Shown here: positions 24,841-37,093 of the stretch, one piece after another
Position numbering within the stretch: the stretch's first letter is position 1
How the letters are laid out: every line of letters begins with the position of its first letter
Assembly: GCA_026874595.1 (NCBI GenBank)
Contig: CM049306.1
Coordinates: forward strand, 90,497,142-90,561,141
Source of the DNA: Sipunculus nudus
Taxonomy: Eukaryota > Annelida > Sipuncula > Golfingiida > Sipunculidae
DNA: 64,000 bases
Direction: 5' to 3'
Notes under the pieces: model-generated
Told to the model about the DNA's origin: nothing
The model's database searches: none
The model's input: the letters and a program-made list of their open reading frames with translations, nothing else
Made by a program: the position numbers and the translations under genes

Positions 24841-25559
24841 TTATTATATGAAATATTTTAATAATTGTGGCAATATTTTATGCTTTGATTACGAGCATTT
24901 ATCACCTCTCGGCTATTATTACTAAAAGACTCAGCTATTTCCGAACTCGTTATATCAATAAATATCACACACCCATGATTCCTGATTCATCAGGTGACTT
25001 TTTATTCTATTTAACTAAGTAGCGGACAGTCAATGTGGTTGTTTTTTTAATGTGTTCTGTATAAAAATAAACTGTATCGAAACTAACTAAAACCTCAATA
25101 TAAACGCAGTATGAAGAATGTTTGTTTCAGGCGTTATTTCAAAAATTAGAAAAAAATAATTTCTCTTACAAATATTTAAAAAAAAAGTTTTGATATGAAC
25201 ATAACGTAACTTATCGGAAATAAAAGTGTGAGTTTTCAATATTCCAGGGGCTGATCCCGGATTTTAGAAATTACGGTTCACTTTTTAAACCAAGTAACTA
25301 TAACAATAAAACAAATTTCCACTGTGCCAGGAAGGTTGAGTAAGCCGTGAAAATCTGAAAACACAGTACAAAAAAGATAATATCTCCCTCTAAATTCTTT
25401 TAGTTAAGCCGCCTAAACCCTTAGATCCGTTCCTGTGAATATAATTTTATAAGCATTTTCTGTGCGAGAGTGTTTTAAAAATGCAAAAAAACTCACTCAA
25501 ACAAAGAAAGTGTAAGTTTCATAAAAATTGGGGAAAATTTAAATTTCAAATAAAGATAC

Positions 25560-25940
25560 ATTCTTTGAATGGAAAATCACCAGACGTCATAATTTGATCA
25601 CGTGACTTTGCTTCACAGGCACGTGACGATGTGAAGCTCGGACCCGTCCCTAGAGGTCGCCTGTTAACTCACGCTCTGTTGCTTTCCTCACCTATAAATC
25701 TCAGTGTTCCATCCAGACACGCCCATAAAACAAACTCATGCTTGTTTAACCATGCTCAAATCTCGGACATTTCCCGAAGGACGGTGCTGTTATGTATGCA
25801 ACCTGGGCGATTTAGACATTTATTGCATACACTATTATTCCACAAGAATCTTTCCAATTTAGACAGCAGCTCATTATGGGAGTGCGTGTAGAGCATGCAT
25901 CAGGTCAAGGTTTTCTGTAACGACCTTTGATCAAATTATT
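25560..25940. promoter_or_regulatory. Candidate regulatory island with phased CACGTGAC pair
   Basis: CACGTGAC occurs at 25599 and again at 25620, exactly 21 bp apart. The first is in the context ATCACGTGAC, close to the MiT/TFE CLEAR consensus. Further along are CCCATAAAAC (25720), a Hox/Cdx-type word, and CCTTTGATCAAAT (25924), a TCF/LEF-type word. Confidence 0.35.
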
Positions 25941-26086
25941 TAGATTATTCCAAATATTTTATGGGATTTAATGATAGAGGACACAAAGTGTTTAGGATAT
26001 GAGATTTCACTTCACCAGTTTTGTCTTTAGTAACTCAATGGACATACATATTCACATACATTATTATATTATTTAATATATTAATG

Positions 26087-26135
26087 TATTATATTATATT
26101 ATATTATATTATATTATATTATATTATATTATATT
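26087..26135. repeat. (ATATT)n pentanucleotide microsatellite
   Basis: About ten tandem ATATT units are present. This differs from the dinucleotide arrays elsewhere in the window. Confidence 0.9.
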
Positions 26136-27059
26136 TTTAGTCCAGTTTAGTTTAGCCTTGGACAGTATTATACAGTGTAACGGTTATAGACGACAATATG
26201 CAGTATACTTATGCACTGTGGTGAATAAAGATAAAGAGATATAATATATTAAAGTTAATTTGTTAAGAGAGGGGAGTTCAATATTTTTAATTCTGAGACA
26301 ATCAAAATTTACATGAAAATACGTCCAGCCAAGCAGGAAAATAAACCATACTATATTATTGAGATGATAACAGCACATTCCATGATTTCATTTTGTACTG
26401 CTGCACTTGGACGTGTGCAAACAAAATGAAAACACGCGCCTCCTCCCTTCCCGACCCTATTGTTTCACCAAGAATTGGCTTATAATATCCAAAGAAGACA
26501 ACTATTTTTTTTTTTCATTAGTAATGGTACAATTGATCTCATCATATAATATCAACTTGCGGTGTAATGGTTGGGTATATATCAGTGACCACCAGAATTT
26601 AAAAAAAAAACTTAAGCTGAAGATGGGATTTCGTAAGGAGCCCAGCCTGTATATCCGATTTGTTATTCCGTCATCCTTTATAAAAAATAATATTCCTAAT
26701 TTAATTTGGCAAGAAAAAAATCTTCACTATTATCCCCTGCATTCTAATGCAGAGAATCAATGATAAGATGTCTCATGCTTTCTGAATTAGCAAAATCGTC
26801 TGTGTATGTTTTTCGTTTGTTGCTGACGGTGTGTATACATGTATGTATATAGTTGTATGTATGTTTGTAGGTACGTATATGCAAGCAAGTCTGCGTGTAT
26901 GTAAGTAGGTCGGTAAGTATATTAATACGTAGATATAGGCAAGTATGATGGTCCCCTCCCCAAGGAATCTTGGATCCGCCCCTGATTCAGCAGATATTAA
27001 ACAGTTGAACACATGCAGGAGGCTCTGTAGACCGGCATCACATCTGCTGGTCATATGTC

Positions 27060-27480
27060 TTACTGTATTCTACATCCAGTTGCTCCCCAGATGAGGCCGG
27101 ACAAGCCAGTTTGTTTTTATGCTCTCGCCGAGGCGTAACAATGGCAAACACTCGTCTATAATGTGCCTCGCGCTATCCTTTCCAGTTGGCAGAGGCAAAC
27201 AAACAGTCCTTTGAATAACGAGAGGCTGAATAGTTTATATCACTGGGATGAGGGCGAGGAGCGTAGAAAGAATCGCTTTCAAATAAGTAGCGTGCTAATT
27301 ACTGGCCACGTGGAAGTCATCGTGAGACCATTGGGCTAATTCCTCAACAACCTAGGCTTGTTTAGATGGAGTATTGAGACCAATCTGGAAGGCGTTCTGG
27401 CCCATTGTGGACTATCCTTTAGTAGCTTGAGAATGGCTCCCAGATTCCGTGTCCCGGAGGCCCTCTGACTCACCGATGTT
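27060..27480. promoter_or_regulatory. Candidate enhancer with SOX and homeodomain sites
   Basis: AACAATGG (27137) and its inverse-type CCATTGT (27402) are SOX words; CTAATTA at 27295 is a homeodomain core; GCAAACAAACAG (27192) is forkhead-like. The island is repeat-free and GC-balanced. Confidence 0.35.
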
Positions 27481-29558
27481 GCTAAATGTTTCCAACTTTC
27501 AGACACATCTTACGGTGGCTAATATTTACCCATGGATGTTTACCCCCCACTCCCCCACGACCAAAGGTTCCTGCCACACAACTGAGAGCGTCAGATTCCC
27601 TCTCCTGCAGAGAATACCTTCAAATCCTAAGCATTGGTAAAGATAAAAAAATTCCAATTGATATCTCATGGTGGTTCAAAGGCCGCAGCTAAACCAACTT
27701 GTCCCAGCGTGTATCCTTATGTAACATAAAAGATCTGTTTTCACATCTCTTTCGGCTTAATTGTAAGTGTAGTTTTACACACTTGCTTCTCAAAAATTTG
27801 CCCGCAGGATGTTGTTACACCAATGAAACAACCGGGTCGCCTGAATAAATATGTGAATTGCCTGGTTGCAATAGTATCTATTGGGTTTAGTTCGCAAAGA
27901 ATAACACTTGAGGTTTATATCACGAGTTTAACATACTTTCTCGTTATAACATGTTTCGACATTGATTGAAGGAGACTCTTAGAGGTTTAAGTGCGCATCT
28001 GGAAGTTGACATTTCTCTCTTGTTTCACTGTGATGAGATAACACACATTCCGTACGGCAAATGTCAACCGACTTGCTTTTCTCCAGAGTAAAAAAATCAG
28101 TGAACATTTTTTTAAGCACCAATCGAAGAATATTCACTTAATAGATAAAACGTTCTATACATATGTAATTATCATGTGTAAAAATTTTCTACATGACTAT
28201 TTGCCCATTAGAAAGACCAGCTATATAACTGATTGAGTCTTTCTGTAGCATCTTGCTTAACAATATACAAAGTGACATGTTTTACTGTCTGAACAATAAA
28301 CAGAAATTTTTAAATTTATTTAAAAAAATGTTCAGACACTGCGTCACATGGATATGCATCGCGCTGCTCGTCTGGTGTCTTATAGCCTTGTACAATAAGC
28401 CATTTCTCCTAACAAAGAGATTTAAAAAGATATAAATAGAGAGAGAGAGAGCTGGAGTCGCATTAGCCACATAACTGTGGTTGTGTGGCTGGTTTTGACA
28501 AAACGTGACCATAACTTCAGTAGTTATATACCACACGTTTATGCATGGTTCACTTTGGCTTGGCACTTCTGTCACTATTGAAAATATAATCAGTCAAAAT
28601 TCACTTTAATTAAGATATCGAAACATTTATTTGTATTATTTGTCACTGTATTAAAATTCACCCCACACCTATATTCCATTGCGAGCGCTACTTATATATT
28701 ACCTCCCCTATATACACATTAATTTTGGACACGTTACTCAATTCCAATTTATCTTGCCATGCAAGTGTTGAATACTTATGATCTCTCATGATAGAGACAA
28801 TAATATCCCATCAGTCTTATCACATGCAGGGGTTGATGAGTATTGTGAACTATTTTAATACAAACAATGGAATATAAAGATCAAATCTATTTATTCGTCT
28901 ATCGCACAGTGGTTAGTATATGTCGAGGATCATGTAAACAGAAAATCTATAAACTCTCGAACCTGAGTTGTTTGTCTCCTGACACAAGCTTATCATCACC
29001 TTACACATGCAGATAAGCCGGTACAAAGTGCAAGTGTTCTCATATATAGTTATACAAGGTGAGCGATAATCAGGGATCGAGTAGTTTAATCGACATTTTA
29101 ACAACATATTTTAATTCTGCCGTTCTAGTGACTTTATCATGAGATGATTTACAACGAAAATGCAAAAACAACAAAGAACTCGGATCGAAGCAGTTAACGG
29201 GTTATATGCCATCTGACCTTTATCAAAAGTGCGACAATCAGCAGGTGAGCGATATCGGATGAATGATACGAGAAATGAGCACTTGCTAGCGGAATAGTCA
29301 GTCTAAACATAACAGATGAGTATTAACACGCAGGTGGGCCATATTGTAAGAATGATTTTGGAAATAAGTACTGTCAGTATCTTACAATGACGTCACTTGA
29401 GTTATAATAACGCATTGCAAGTGCAGAGGCCTCTGAACTTTGTTGTTTTTTTGGCAGCTATAAGGCGTTTTTATCTTTCAACTGATGTAAGATGTTGATC
29501 TGTCTATATCGATTAGATAACCATGTGTAAAATTTACATTGCATGGACTTTTTTCCAG
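27481..29558. other. AT-rich spacer upstream of the C19orf12-like gene
   Basis: The gene's promoter and a non-coding first exon should lie here, because its start exon begins with an acceptor, but neither could be located. A short (GA)n lies at 28437-28450. Confidence 0.4.
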
Positions 29559-29670
29559 AGATATTGAAACAACATGTCTGTGACACAGAAGGAGCTCCAC
29601 ATCTTGGCCTATTTTGAAGATTTGATGGATCAACTGGAAAAGAACGCTAGCACGACGCAAAACCTTAAAT
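29559..29670 (+). CDS. C19orf12-like gene, exon with start codon (CDS from 29574)
   Basis: A good acceptor (CTTTTTTCCAG) at 29558 is followed by 15 nt of leader and an ATG at 29574, so a non-coding first exon probably lies upstream. The frame MSVTQKELHILAYFEDLMDQ runs 32 codons to AAAT|GTCAGG, a weak donor in phase 1. That phase is the only one that reads into the next exon without an immediate TAG. The predicted amphipathic N-terminal helix matches the position of the helix that precedes the membrane hairpin in human C19orf12. This exon is the least certain of the three because of the weak donor. Confidence 0.6.
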
Positions 29671-30072
29671 GTCAGGTTCTATACACATGGAAACTTTCCC
29701 TTTTTATTGAGCAATTTCACAAAGTAAATTAACAAATTGCGTATGGTTTTGGGTTACAACCGTATTTCAGTTTCTATATAACAGTGCTCTCAAATATTGA
29801 AATGATTAAGAAAAATAAATGCTGTTTACTCCATGCATTGGGGTCACGATTGGCTAAGCCGCTGGATATTAACCATATATTTCATTTTATTGGCAGCGAG
29901 ACAGACTCATATAAGCTTTCTGAGTATATATAGCTTTAATATATTGCAATATTGAATTGACTTCAGAGAAATAATATAAGAAATACTCTTGACTTGATTA
30001 TGACAGGTGCATATTATCAATATATAGGTTATATCTGCGGTTTATATTGGTTTTTCTATTGTGAATTCACAG

Positions 30073-30165
30073 TAGCCCTGAAGAGGGCGGGTACTGTAGT
30101 GGGCGGGACCGTGGCCGGAACTCTCGTCCTCGGACCGATAGGGCTGGTGGCAGGCGCAGCCATTG
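30073..30165 (+). CDS. C19orf12-like gene, glycine-zipper exon
   Basis: This exon encodes residues 33-64, bounded by the acceptor AATTCACAG and a consensus donor ATTG|GTAAGT. It encodes a hydrophobic glycine-rich segment, VVGGTVAGTLVLGPIGLVAG (residues 41-60), with small residues spaced like a glycine zipper and a central GPIG turn. C19orf12 proteins have the same feature (a GG-PPGLAVGG type hairpin) that inserts into mitochondrial or ER membranes; mutations of glycines there cause the neurodegeneration MPAN in humans. The upstream junction is CAGTAG, a tandem NAGNAG acceptor, so the first residue pair may vary. Confidence 0.75.
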
Positions 30166-30271
30166 GTAAGTCTGCTGTCGTAAAATATCTCTGATCCAAC
30201 GAACAATTATAGGGAAAATCAAGAAACGAAGACTCATAGCTATGGGGAATCACATAGAACTATATAGTTAA

Positions 30272-30785
30272 AGGGGCCCAATCACCTGTAAAGCATGCAT
30301 GTTGAATTATTACGAAAAATAGCTTCTCCCCTTTAAAATAAACTTGTACCTGCCAAAACATTGCCTTGAAACCGTTTGCTTACTCCTGTAAAACCAGTGT
30401 TTAAAACAGTTGACGGGCGCGATCACAGGTGTCAACATAAACACAGCGCGTGGGACTCGGTGCGTCGCTGAGCCAAAACACCTGCCAATAATGAGATGCC
30501 CCGCCTGAATTGGCCCAAAAATGTAACACATGTTCCCGCTGGCTGAAACATCGCGTGCTGTGGCTCATAATTACCGCGATGCACCGGCTCAGCGATGCAC
30601 CGAGTCCCACACGCTGTGTTTATGTTGACACCTGTGATCGCGCCCGGTCAATGGCTTTTAACACTCGTTTACAGGAGTTAGCAAACGATTTCAAGGCAAT
30701 ATGTTGGGAGGTAGAAGTTTATTTTAATAGGAAGAAGCTATTTTTTTGTGATAATTCAACATGCTATATAGGTGATTTGGCCCCT
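30272..30785. mobile_element. 514-bp palindromic MITE with TTAA flanks
   Basis: The two halves are inverted repeats of one another. The element begins AGGGGCCCAATCACCTG and ends CAGGTGATTTGGCCCCT, and has TTAA on both sides (30268-30271 and 30786-30789). Inner arms around 30413-30476 and 30583-30650 match almost perfectly in inverted orientation over ~65 bp, separated by a ~105-bp spacer. TTAA target duplications and AAAGGGGCC-type ends are typical of piggyBac/Kolobok-type non-autonomous elements. It lies inside intron 2 of the C19orf12-like gene and has no coding capacity. Confidence 0.8.
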
Positions 30786-31057
30786 TTAAAATCAAGCGAC
30801 ATAGTACGGAGAATTAATATTCTTGAACTATAGCACTCGAACAAGCAGCACATAGTTATACAGTTTATACTGCATGCATTTGCCTTGTGCACCAGATATC
30901 TACATATATAACACTAAACAATGCATACTTACGTATACTTTTGCGTAAATAGGAGCAAATATGTAAACGTAGATAAAAGTGGAATGTGCTCAAAGATAAA
31001 AACGTAATCAGGTGAAGATGTTGAAATTCATCTTTTGAAAAATGTTTGATATTACAG

Positions 31058-31329
31058 CAGGGAAAGCCGCTTACGACATGGAGCGACCAAATCACGATCT
31101 GGTCTCGTTCCTTCGAGAAATGGACGGCCCCCACAAAGCTCAGCTGGTCGGTCTGGTGGAGGAACAGATCGGGAGTCCGGATGTAGAAGCTCTCAAAGTG
31201 TACATTAAGAAGCATCGGGAAAAACTTCTCAATCTCATCGAGAATTTCATGTCGGACGAATTCGGTTACGAGGAAAGCAAAGGTCTGCCGACGAGTAAAG
31301 ACGGTTACGAGAAGGTCGAAGACGAATAG
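31058..31329 (+). CDS. C19orf12-like gene, last coding exon
   Basis: This exon encodes residues 65-153 and ends at TAG 31327-31329. The acceptor is TATTACAGCAG, another NAGNAG, and both choices keep the frame. The helical region DLVSFLREMDGPHKAQLVGL corresponds by position to the PVPQILMELP... region of C19orf12, and EALKVYIKK...LLNLIENFM to its C-terminal EALQQQLLAMLVNYV helix. The total of 153 residues is close to the 141-152 of human C19orf12. The acidic tail ending EKVEDE is an extension. Homology is judged by architecture and short matches, not by a search; another small glycine-zipper family is the alternative. Confidence 0.75.
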
Positions 31330-31476
31330 GTCATATACCTATGTAATACATGCACTTATATATCAAAATAAGGGGATCAAGTCCCAAATCTCTGGGTTTT
31401 TTTTTATTTCTTTTTATATGAAGCCTATTTGCATATAACAAGCCAACGTAATTTGTTATGTCGCAATATATATGTG

Positions 31477-31636
31477 GGGCCTGTTGCAATAACATTTTAC
31501 TGGACTTAAGCCCAGTTGGGGGCCTAAATACCATGATTACAATTGTGACGTCATAATGGTTACCATGGTGACACACAGATGCCCCTGGGCTTAAGTCACC
31601 TAAATGACTTAAGTCACCTTATTGCAACACACCCGT
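31477..31636. mobile_element. ~160-bp MITE with GTTGCAATAA ends
   Basis: Inverted ends share TGTTGCAATAA (31482-31492 and, inverted, about 31617-31628), with inner inverted CTTAAGCCCAG / CTGGGCTTAAG blocks (31505-31515 and 31584-31594). The centre carries a palindromic GGTTACCATGGTGAC stretch. It lies about 150 bp beyond the C19orf12-like stop codon and may be part of that gene's 3' UTR. The superfamily is unknown. Confidence 0.65.
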
Positions 31637-32566
31637 GAGTTTCCTGGTGTATATTTTGCGAATGTATATGTATATTGATGACATCACTTCTGTTAAATGG
31701 TACGTGGTGAAACAGAAACCCTAATGTATAGGAGAGTCAGCCATTTATATAGGCGCGACGCAAAAATAGTCACTTTGTGGTATACTTGATTTTGTTATAT
31801 GTAAATATTAGTTAATATAAATTCCCAGTTATTGTTTTCAGGTATGCACAGGTCCTTCCAATATATACTATAGCATATACAGAGGTCAACAAAGTTGTGC
31901 TCATGGACATATTTGGAATTAAACATTTCTTCAAATTTGCAGAATAGGACCGAAAAGTTTAAGTTGCGACGAAGAAATGAAGCATATAGCCCTACTTACC
32001 CATAAAATGAAACCAAAACGGTATTTTGCGCCCTTTCTCAGAAATGCAGTAAAAACTATATAAATCTCAGAAAAGAGTAAATGTTTCATTACATTTCAAA
32101 CGTACTGATGATATCAATTAAGTTCATCGGTCACGCGCACGAAAATCTTATACAAATGTTCACATAAAGCTTTAGATAACTAGGTTGTTTAATGAAATAA
32201 CTATTCTAAGACAATGTAATTGTCAAAGTGAGACTAGCATGGATGTCATACAGCCACAATTGTAAAATGATTCTGCAGTACTTTGTAAAATATAAATCTT
32301 GGTTGTTTACATGTTTATACAAGGTATTTTTAAATGGCCTTCCCTTACCCGACCATCCATGAATCAATGGCTCTGCATGGTCCGTTTGTTTTATCATATG
32401 ATGATCAATGAAACACACATATACACATATCATAGCCACGAATATATCTGTTTTTTTTTTAACTTTATGAAAATACATAGCATTTTACAATCAAAGCTTT
32501 TAGCAGTGTTCTTTGGATAATTTATGACGTCATATTCATAATGAAACACCTATATTGCATGGAGGG

Positions 32567-32626
<60 letters not shown>

Positions 32627-33129
32627 CGATATGAAACAAAAATTTACGTTTTCCACTACCTGCGAATATTGCTTTTAATGTCCTTACGACATCGATTTGA
32701 GAGAAACGTCGGGAAACTAGGTGTCCAGGAGTGTTCGAACTGTGAAAAACATCAAAGTTATACTAGATCGATAAGGTGACAAAGATCATAGGTTCATCAA
32801 ACGATCGGACAGCTATGAATGTACATCTGAAAGAATAAGAAGTCGTCAATGTCAGATCAAACGAAGAACAAAGGATGTGTTAAATTCATAATAATCAAAC
32901 TTTCTTATGTAAAAGAAAAAAAAATACTGCTTGAATTAATATTAGGAAATTGGCAGACTTGCTGATTCAAAAAAGCTCGGATAATTTTAATCATTCATAA
33001 AGTACAGTCGTATTTAAAATGGCATTGGTAATAAATTCTACATTAAGTATTAACTTTCCATAATTATATTTATGTTTCGATTGGAAATGTTGCGTCAACA
33101 CTCTAATAACAATTTAACCTTCGTTACCT
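31637..33129. other. AT-rich spacer
   Basis: Nothing supported apart from the TA array at 32569-32620. No canonical AATAAA for the C19orf12-like gene was located close to its stop codon. Confidence 0.4.
32569..32620. repeat. (TA)n microsatellite
   Basis: An uninterrupted run of about 25 TA units. Confidence 0.95.
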
Positions 33130-33830
33130 GTAATTAAAAGAAACAGGATAACAGGTCAGATAGGTGGCAGGGCGGGCGTGATATGAGTGTGGTCAAGGGT
33201 CGGCGTTTCCGACACGGCAGGAGGCATGCAGTAAAAGAGCGTCAAATCAAAACGTATTGGTCGATTACGACTCTGGCTATTGATGAGATGGCTATTTAAG
33301 TCAACCGAGAGGCTTCGCTCCTGGCCGCGCCCTTTCTCGCCTATCCTAATTATTCTAGGGGGGGTGTGCTCGCACCAGGCGTGGCCCGAGCAAAAACAGC
33401 CCCGGGTCCTGTGAGGTGTTCATTTGGTTTTAATGAGTCTTTAGCCAAACATTTGTGTAGGTCGTCCGCGGTCGCCCAACACATGTCTCCAAGCCATATT
33501 GCTATAGCATAAAAGCGCAATCGCTGTCCCTACCAAAGAGGCGTATTGTAGCACCGGTACCCAGACCACAAATTTCGCGCGATCGGTCTCATAAAACAGT
33601 GCCACCCCAAGCGATGTACCCGTAATTTAGGGCGACTCGAGGGACCCGACCAACACCTGGATTTGGCATTTTATTAGCGATTGATAGCCTATCATTTCCC
33701 CTGCTATTATTGCAGCGCCATTGGCGAATTCCGTGAGCACAAAAGCCTTTAATTATAGCGAAAGGAAGGGCTTTGTAGCGACTTGGTAAAGTGTCCATTT
33801 CGTTACACTGAGGCGATTTTTAGTTCGATG
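33130..33830. promoter_or_regulatory. Candidate enhancer, ~700 bp
   Basis: A GC-balanced repeat-free island with CTAATTATTC (33347), GGTTTTAATGAG (33427), TTTAATTATAGCG (33748) and GCCATTGGCG (33718). TTTTAATGA resembles the published NK6 binding preference, so feedback from Nkx6 is conceivable. Confidence 0.4.
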
Positions 33831-35370
33831 AGAAAGTACTTAAAATTCAAGCGGTCAGTTCCTGACCATCGCGCGACAATGGTTCGATTTATGTATGTCA
33901 TCGTTTATTTTACACATGGACATCTTTGTTATATGTTCAGAGAATTATAGAAGCGCGCTATTAATTTGTATACACAGCCTCAAGTATAAAAGCCGTTTTA
34001 TTAACTCATAACTCAACTGCACCTGCAAGTGATACGATCAGATCCCCCGAGGACCAAAGCTCCACCCAATATAATCAGAACAAATTGTTTTTGTCAAGAC
34101 GTCTTTATGACTCAACAATCTTCCATTCACATCGATTAAGGCTATATATCTATAAAGAGACAATAAGGAACAAAACCATGCTCATGTAACAGGAAAGATA
34201 AAAAGTTGGGAAAAACTGTTTTGGATCTCCGAAATTGACCCTTATCATTATGTATGTTCTTTAAAGGCTTACATTCAATGTGTATCTATAGCTGTTACGA
34301 CTATATGTTCTTTTTGTATATATCCACCTATATATATACAGGAAAGCAATGTACATATGCTTTAAAATATGAGGTAAAGTTTGATTTCTATTTTTTCCAT
34401 GTTTAAGCTATAGACCAGGCCAGAATACAAGATACAGCATATCATAACATGATATAATATATAGTTATTATATAATTGTATATACATGTGTATATAAATT
34501 ACAACAGCATACAATTTATATTTAAAAGTTTCGTAAATATACATAATATACATAGCTATAATTTCGCATTAACATTTATACTTAATCAAAACAAACTTCT
34601 CGGGAAAATTATAAAGATATGATCAACATTTATATAGACCTATACATAGCTCATCCATAAATTCATACATGTAAGCATGCATCCTACTCAAAGCACGGAC
34701 AAACTTTGGTCGCATTTTAAGACAAATGACAAACGCATTAAGAGGATCTTAATTGGAATTAAAACATTAAATTATTTAAGGTATCTATATTCTCGAATTT
34801 AATCGATATATCCATTTAATTGTTAAGATATTAGATCAGTAAAAAATATATTAACTATCCAGAGAAGCGGACAAAGAACTGAAGATGCTTTAATCATAAT
34901 TAACCAATCAGTGCATGTCACCTTCAAGCCACGATATATTTAAACAAAAATTATAGTAGATACAGTAAATATATGCAGAGAAATTTCCTAATTTCCCTTT
35001 TGAAATAAACTACAATGATTTTATATGGTTCGCCCTTTTATATTTTTGAAAAAAAAAATTCTTATTTGTAAGGATCAGGATAAGCTATAACATATTGGAA
35101 CCTTGATATGATCACGTGCACCTGTAGTATATATATAGTAGTATATACTTATTGAAAAAAAAAAAATGGTGTTCCTCGCATATCCGTAACCTCAAATATC
35201 CGAACACATTTTATGTCCCCAAACTATTCGGATATTCGAGGTTCTACTGTTTGTTTTCGTGCCCAAACAATTTGTTATTGTTCATGCAATCGTAGAAAAT
35301 AATGACGAAATCATTCAAGAATTCAAACATCAGCATTGTACGAAATGTTGTTTGTCTGTTTCTCTCTGTC

Positions 35371-35440
<70 letters not shown>

Positions 35441-35999
35441 TCTCTCTTATGTTAGCATGTAATGTATATGTTAAAATGTAAGCATGCATATGTCATGCAC
35501 AATATCAATATCTGCTGAAGTTTGCCTGTTTCCATGCATGCATTTACTAGTATGTGTATATGCATGCATACGACAGGTCAGCAAGTCCGGCGTGAACGGA
35601 ATTTTCTGTGAAAATGGCAAAAACACGGGAATACCGTAACACTTTGTTAAAGTTCCATTTATATATATTAAATTCTAATCTATATCATGGATAAGAATTA
35701 GGTTAATTAAACTAACAGTTCAATGTAAAATACTTATTTGATCAAGTAAAAAAAAGTAGTCGAGAAAGTAAAAACACTTCGGTTAAAAAAGTAAATTTGA
35801 ATGTCCATACAATAGCAAAGAAAAAATATGAGGAAGAAGTGAGAAAGCAAACTTGTCTTTGATGAAGTAGTAGTCGAATTCCTGGGTAAACATTTGGTTA
35901 TTTCTTTAGATATCAATTGATGTATGAGAGCAGAGCAGAATAAATCTAAGTGAATAAGGATCCGTTTCATGGATCTCAATTACGCTTTGTTGCCAGTTT
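33831..35999. other. AT-rich spacer
   Basis: No exon or island. It contains the TA array at 35371-35438 and an inverted TCGGATAT/ATATCCG pair at 35180-35240 (GCATATCCGTAACCTC and GGATATTCGAGG), possibly a small MITE fragment. Confidence 0.4.
35371..35438. repeat. (TA)n microsatellite
   Basis: About 33 TA units with one CA break, flanked by TCTC-rich sequence on both sides. Confidence 0.95.
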
Positions 36000-36840
36000 C
36001 CTATTGTTGTTGGGCCCCAATCTTTTCGAAAACCAATCTGGAGGGAAACAATATTAGTCAAGCGGGCGGCTTAATGCGACCAAATTAATGTCAAGGGTAA
36101 TTTCAGGATGCAGCTTTAAAGGCATCTTCAGCGAGCTTTGGTGGGGGTTTAATTAAAACTAAATGGCCGGGACACTTTTTCTTGCCCTCTGCCACACAAA
36201 GGTGTTTTGGTGCCACGCCTCTGCTGGGCGGCCACTTGGGAATTAATGCCATCTACCTTGAACGGAAGAAACCACGTAAAGACCAAAACATTACCACAAT
36301 GAAGACGTATCTTCATTAAGCACCGGACAACGTGAGATAACTTTCATTCTTACGGCAAGATAGGCCTGCAGGCTTGGTAGCTTGTAATTGATGATGTCCG
36401 AGCATTTGCAAGGCCGGGTGGGTCTTAATAACTTGCCACCTGCGCAGGCTGGGGGCGGTTTAAGGAATCGCTGATCAGTTGTTAGGTCCTGTGTTTGTGG
36501 CTAAAAATTCAGCGTCCATCATATTGGTCACAGGTGTTTTAGGCTGGCTATCTCACATAACATTGCTGCTGGCGAAGACTGGCTTCCACGCCCATATCAT
36601 CACTGTGATCTATTAGGTTTATTATCATAAGGGCTCTCTTGGAATATCCATGCGTCCGAGCCGCCTTCAATTAGACGGGCACCTGCAAGTAATGCATCGT
36701 TTAAGGAGAGCCGTGAGACAAATTTAATATCACAGAAATGTCTCCACGGCCGCTTAATTTGACATAGAGGGGCGAAATATACTAATGAATGGAGTGAGAT
36801 AAATCAATATAGCTGTCAGCCTTCGGCTAAGACCGAGCAT
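36000..36840. promoter_or_regulatory. Candidate enhancer, ~840 bp
   Basis: This is one of the most convincing islands: long, repeat-free, GC-balanced, with CAAATTAATGTC (36081), GGTTTAATTAAAACT (36147), TTAATGCGACC, CACAAAGG (36195) and several TTAAT and CATTAAG words. No open frame of interest is present. Confidence 0.4.
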
Positions 36841-37047
36841 ATCAAACTATATTAAAAGGATTAATGCTACAGCCATAACTTTGTGCTATATGAGATGGGG
36901 TATTCTCATGTTTTAAAACTTTTGATTTATTTATCATATAGTATGTACATGATTCATTGAATATACTGGTATGCGCTTTGCTCATATCAAACCCAATTAA
37001 TAAGAGAGGAAATATATGCATGCATGAGATATCACGAACACACAAGT

Positions 37048-37093
<46 letters not shown>

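Noticed and set aside
30510-30833. 107-codon frame in the C19orf12-like intron
   Set aside because: It lies within the palindromic TTAA element; the opposite arm gives a mirrored frame.
23464-36327. Shared 13-mer ATTAAGCACCGGA in two islands (23464 and 36315)
   Set aside because: Exact 13-mer matches are expected by chance in 64 kb; the flanks do not align.
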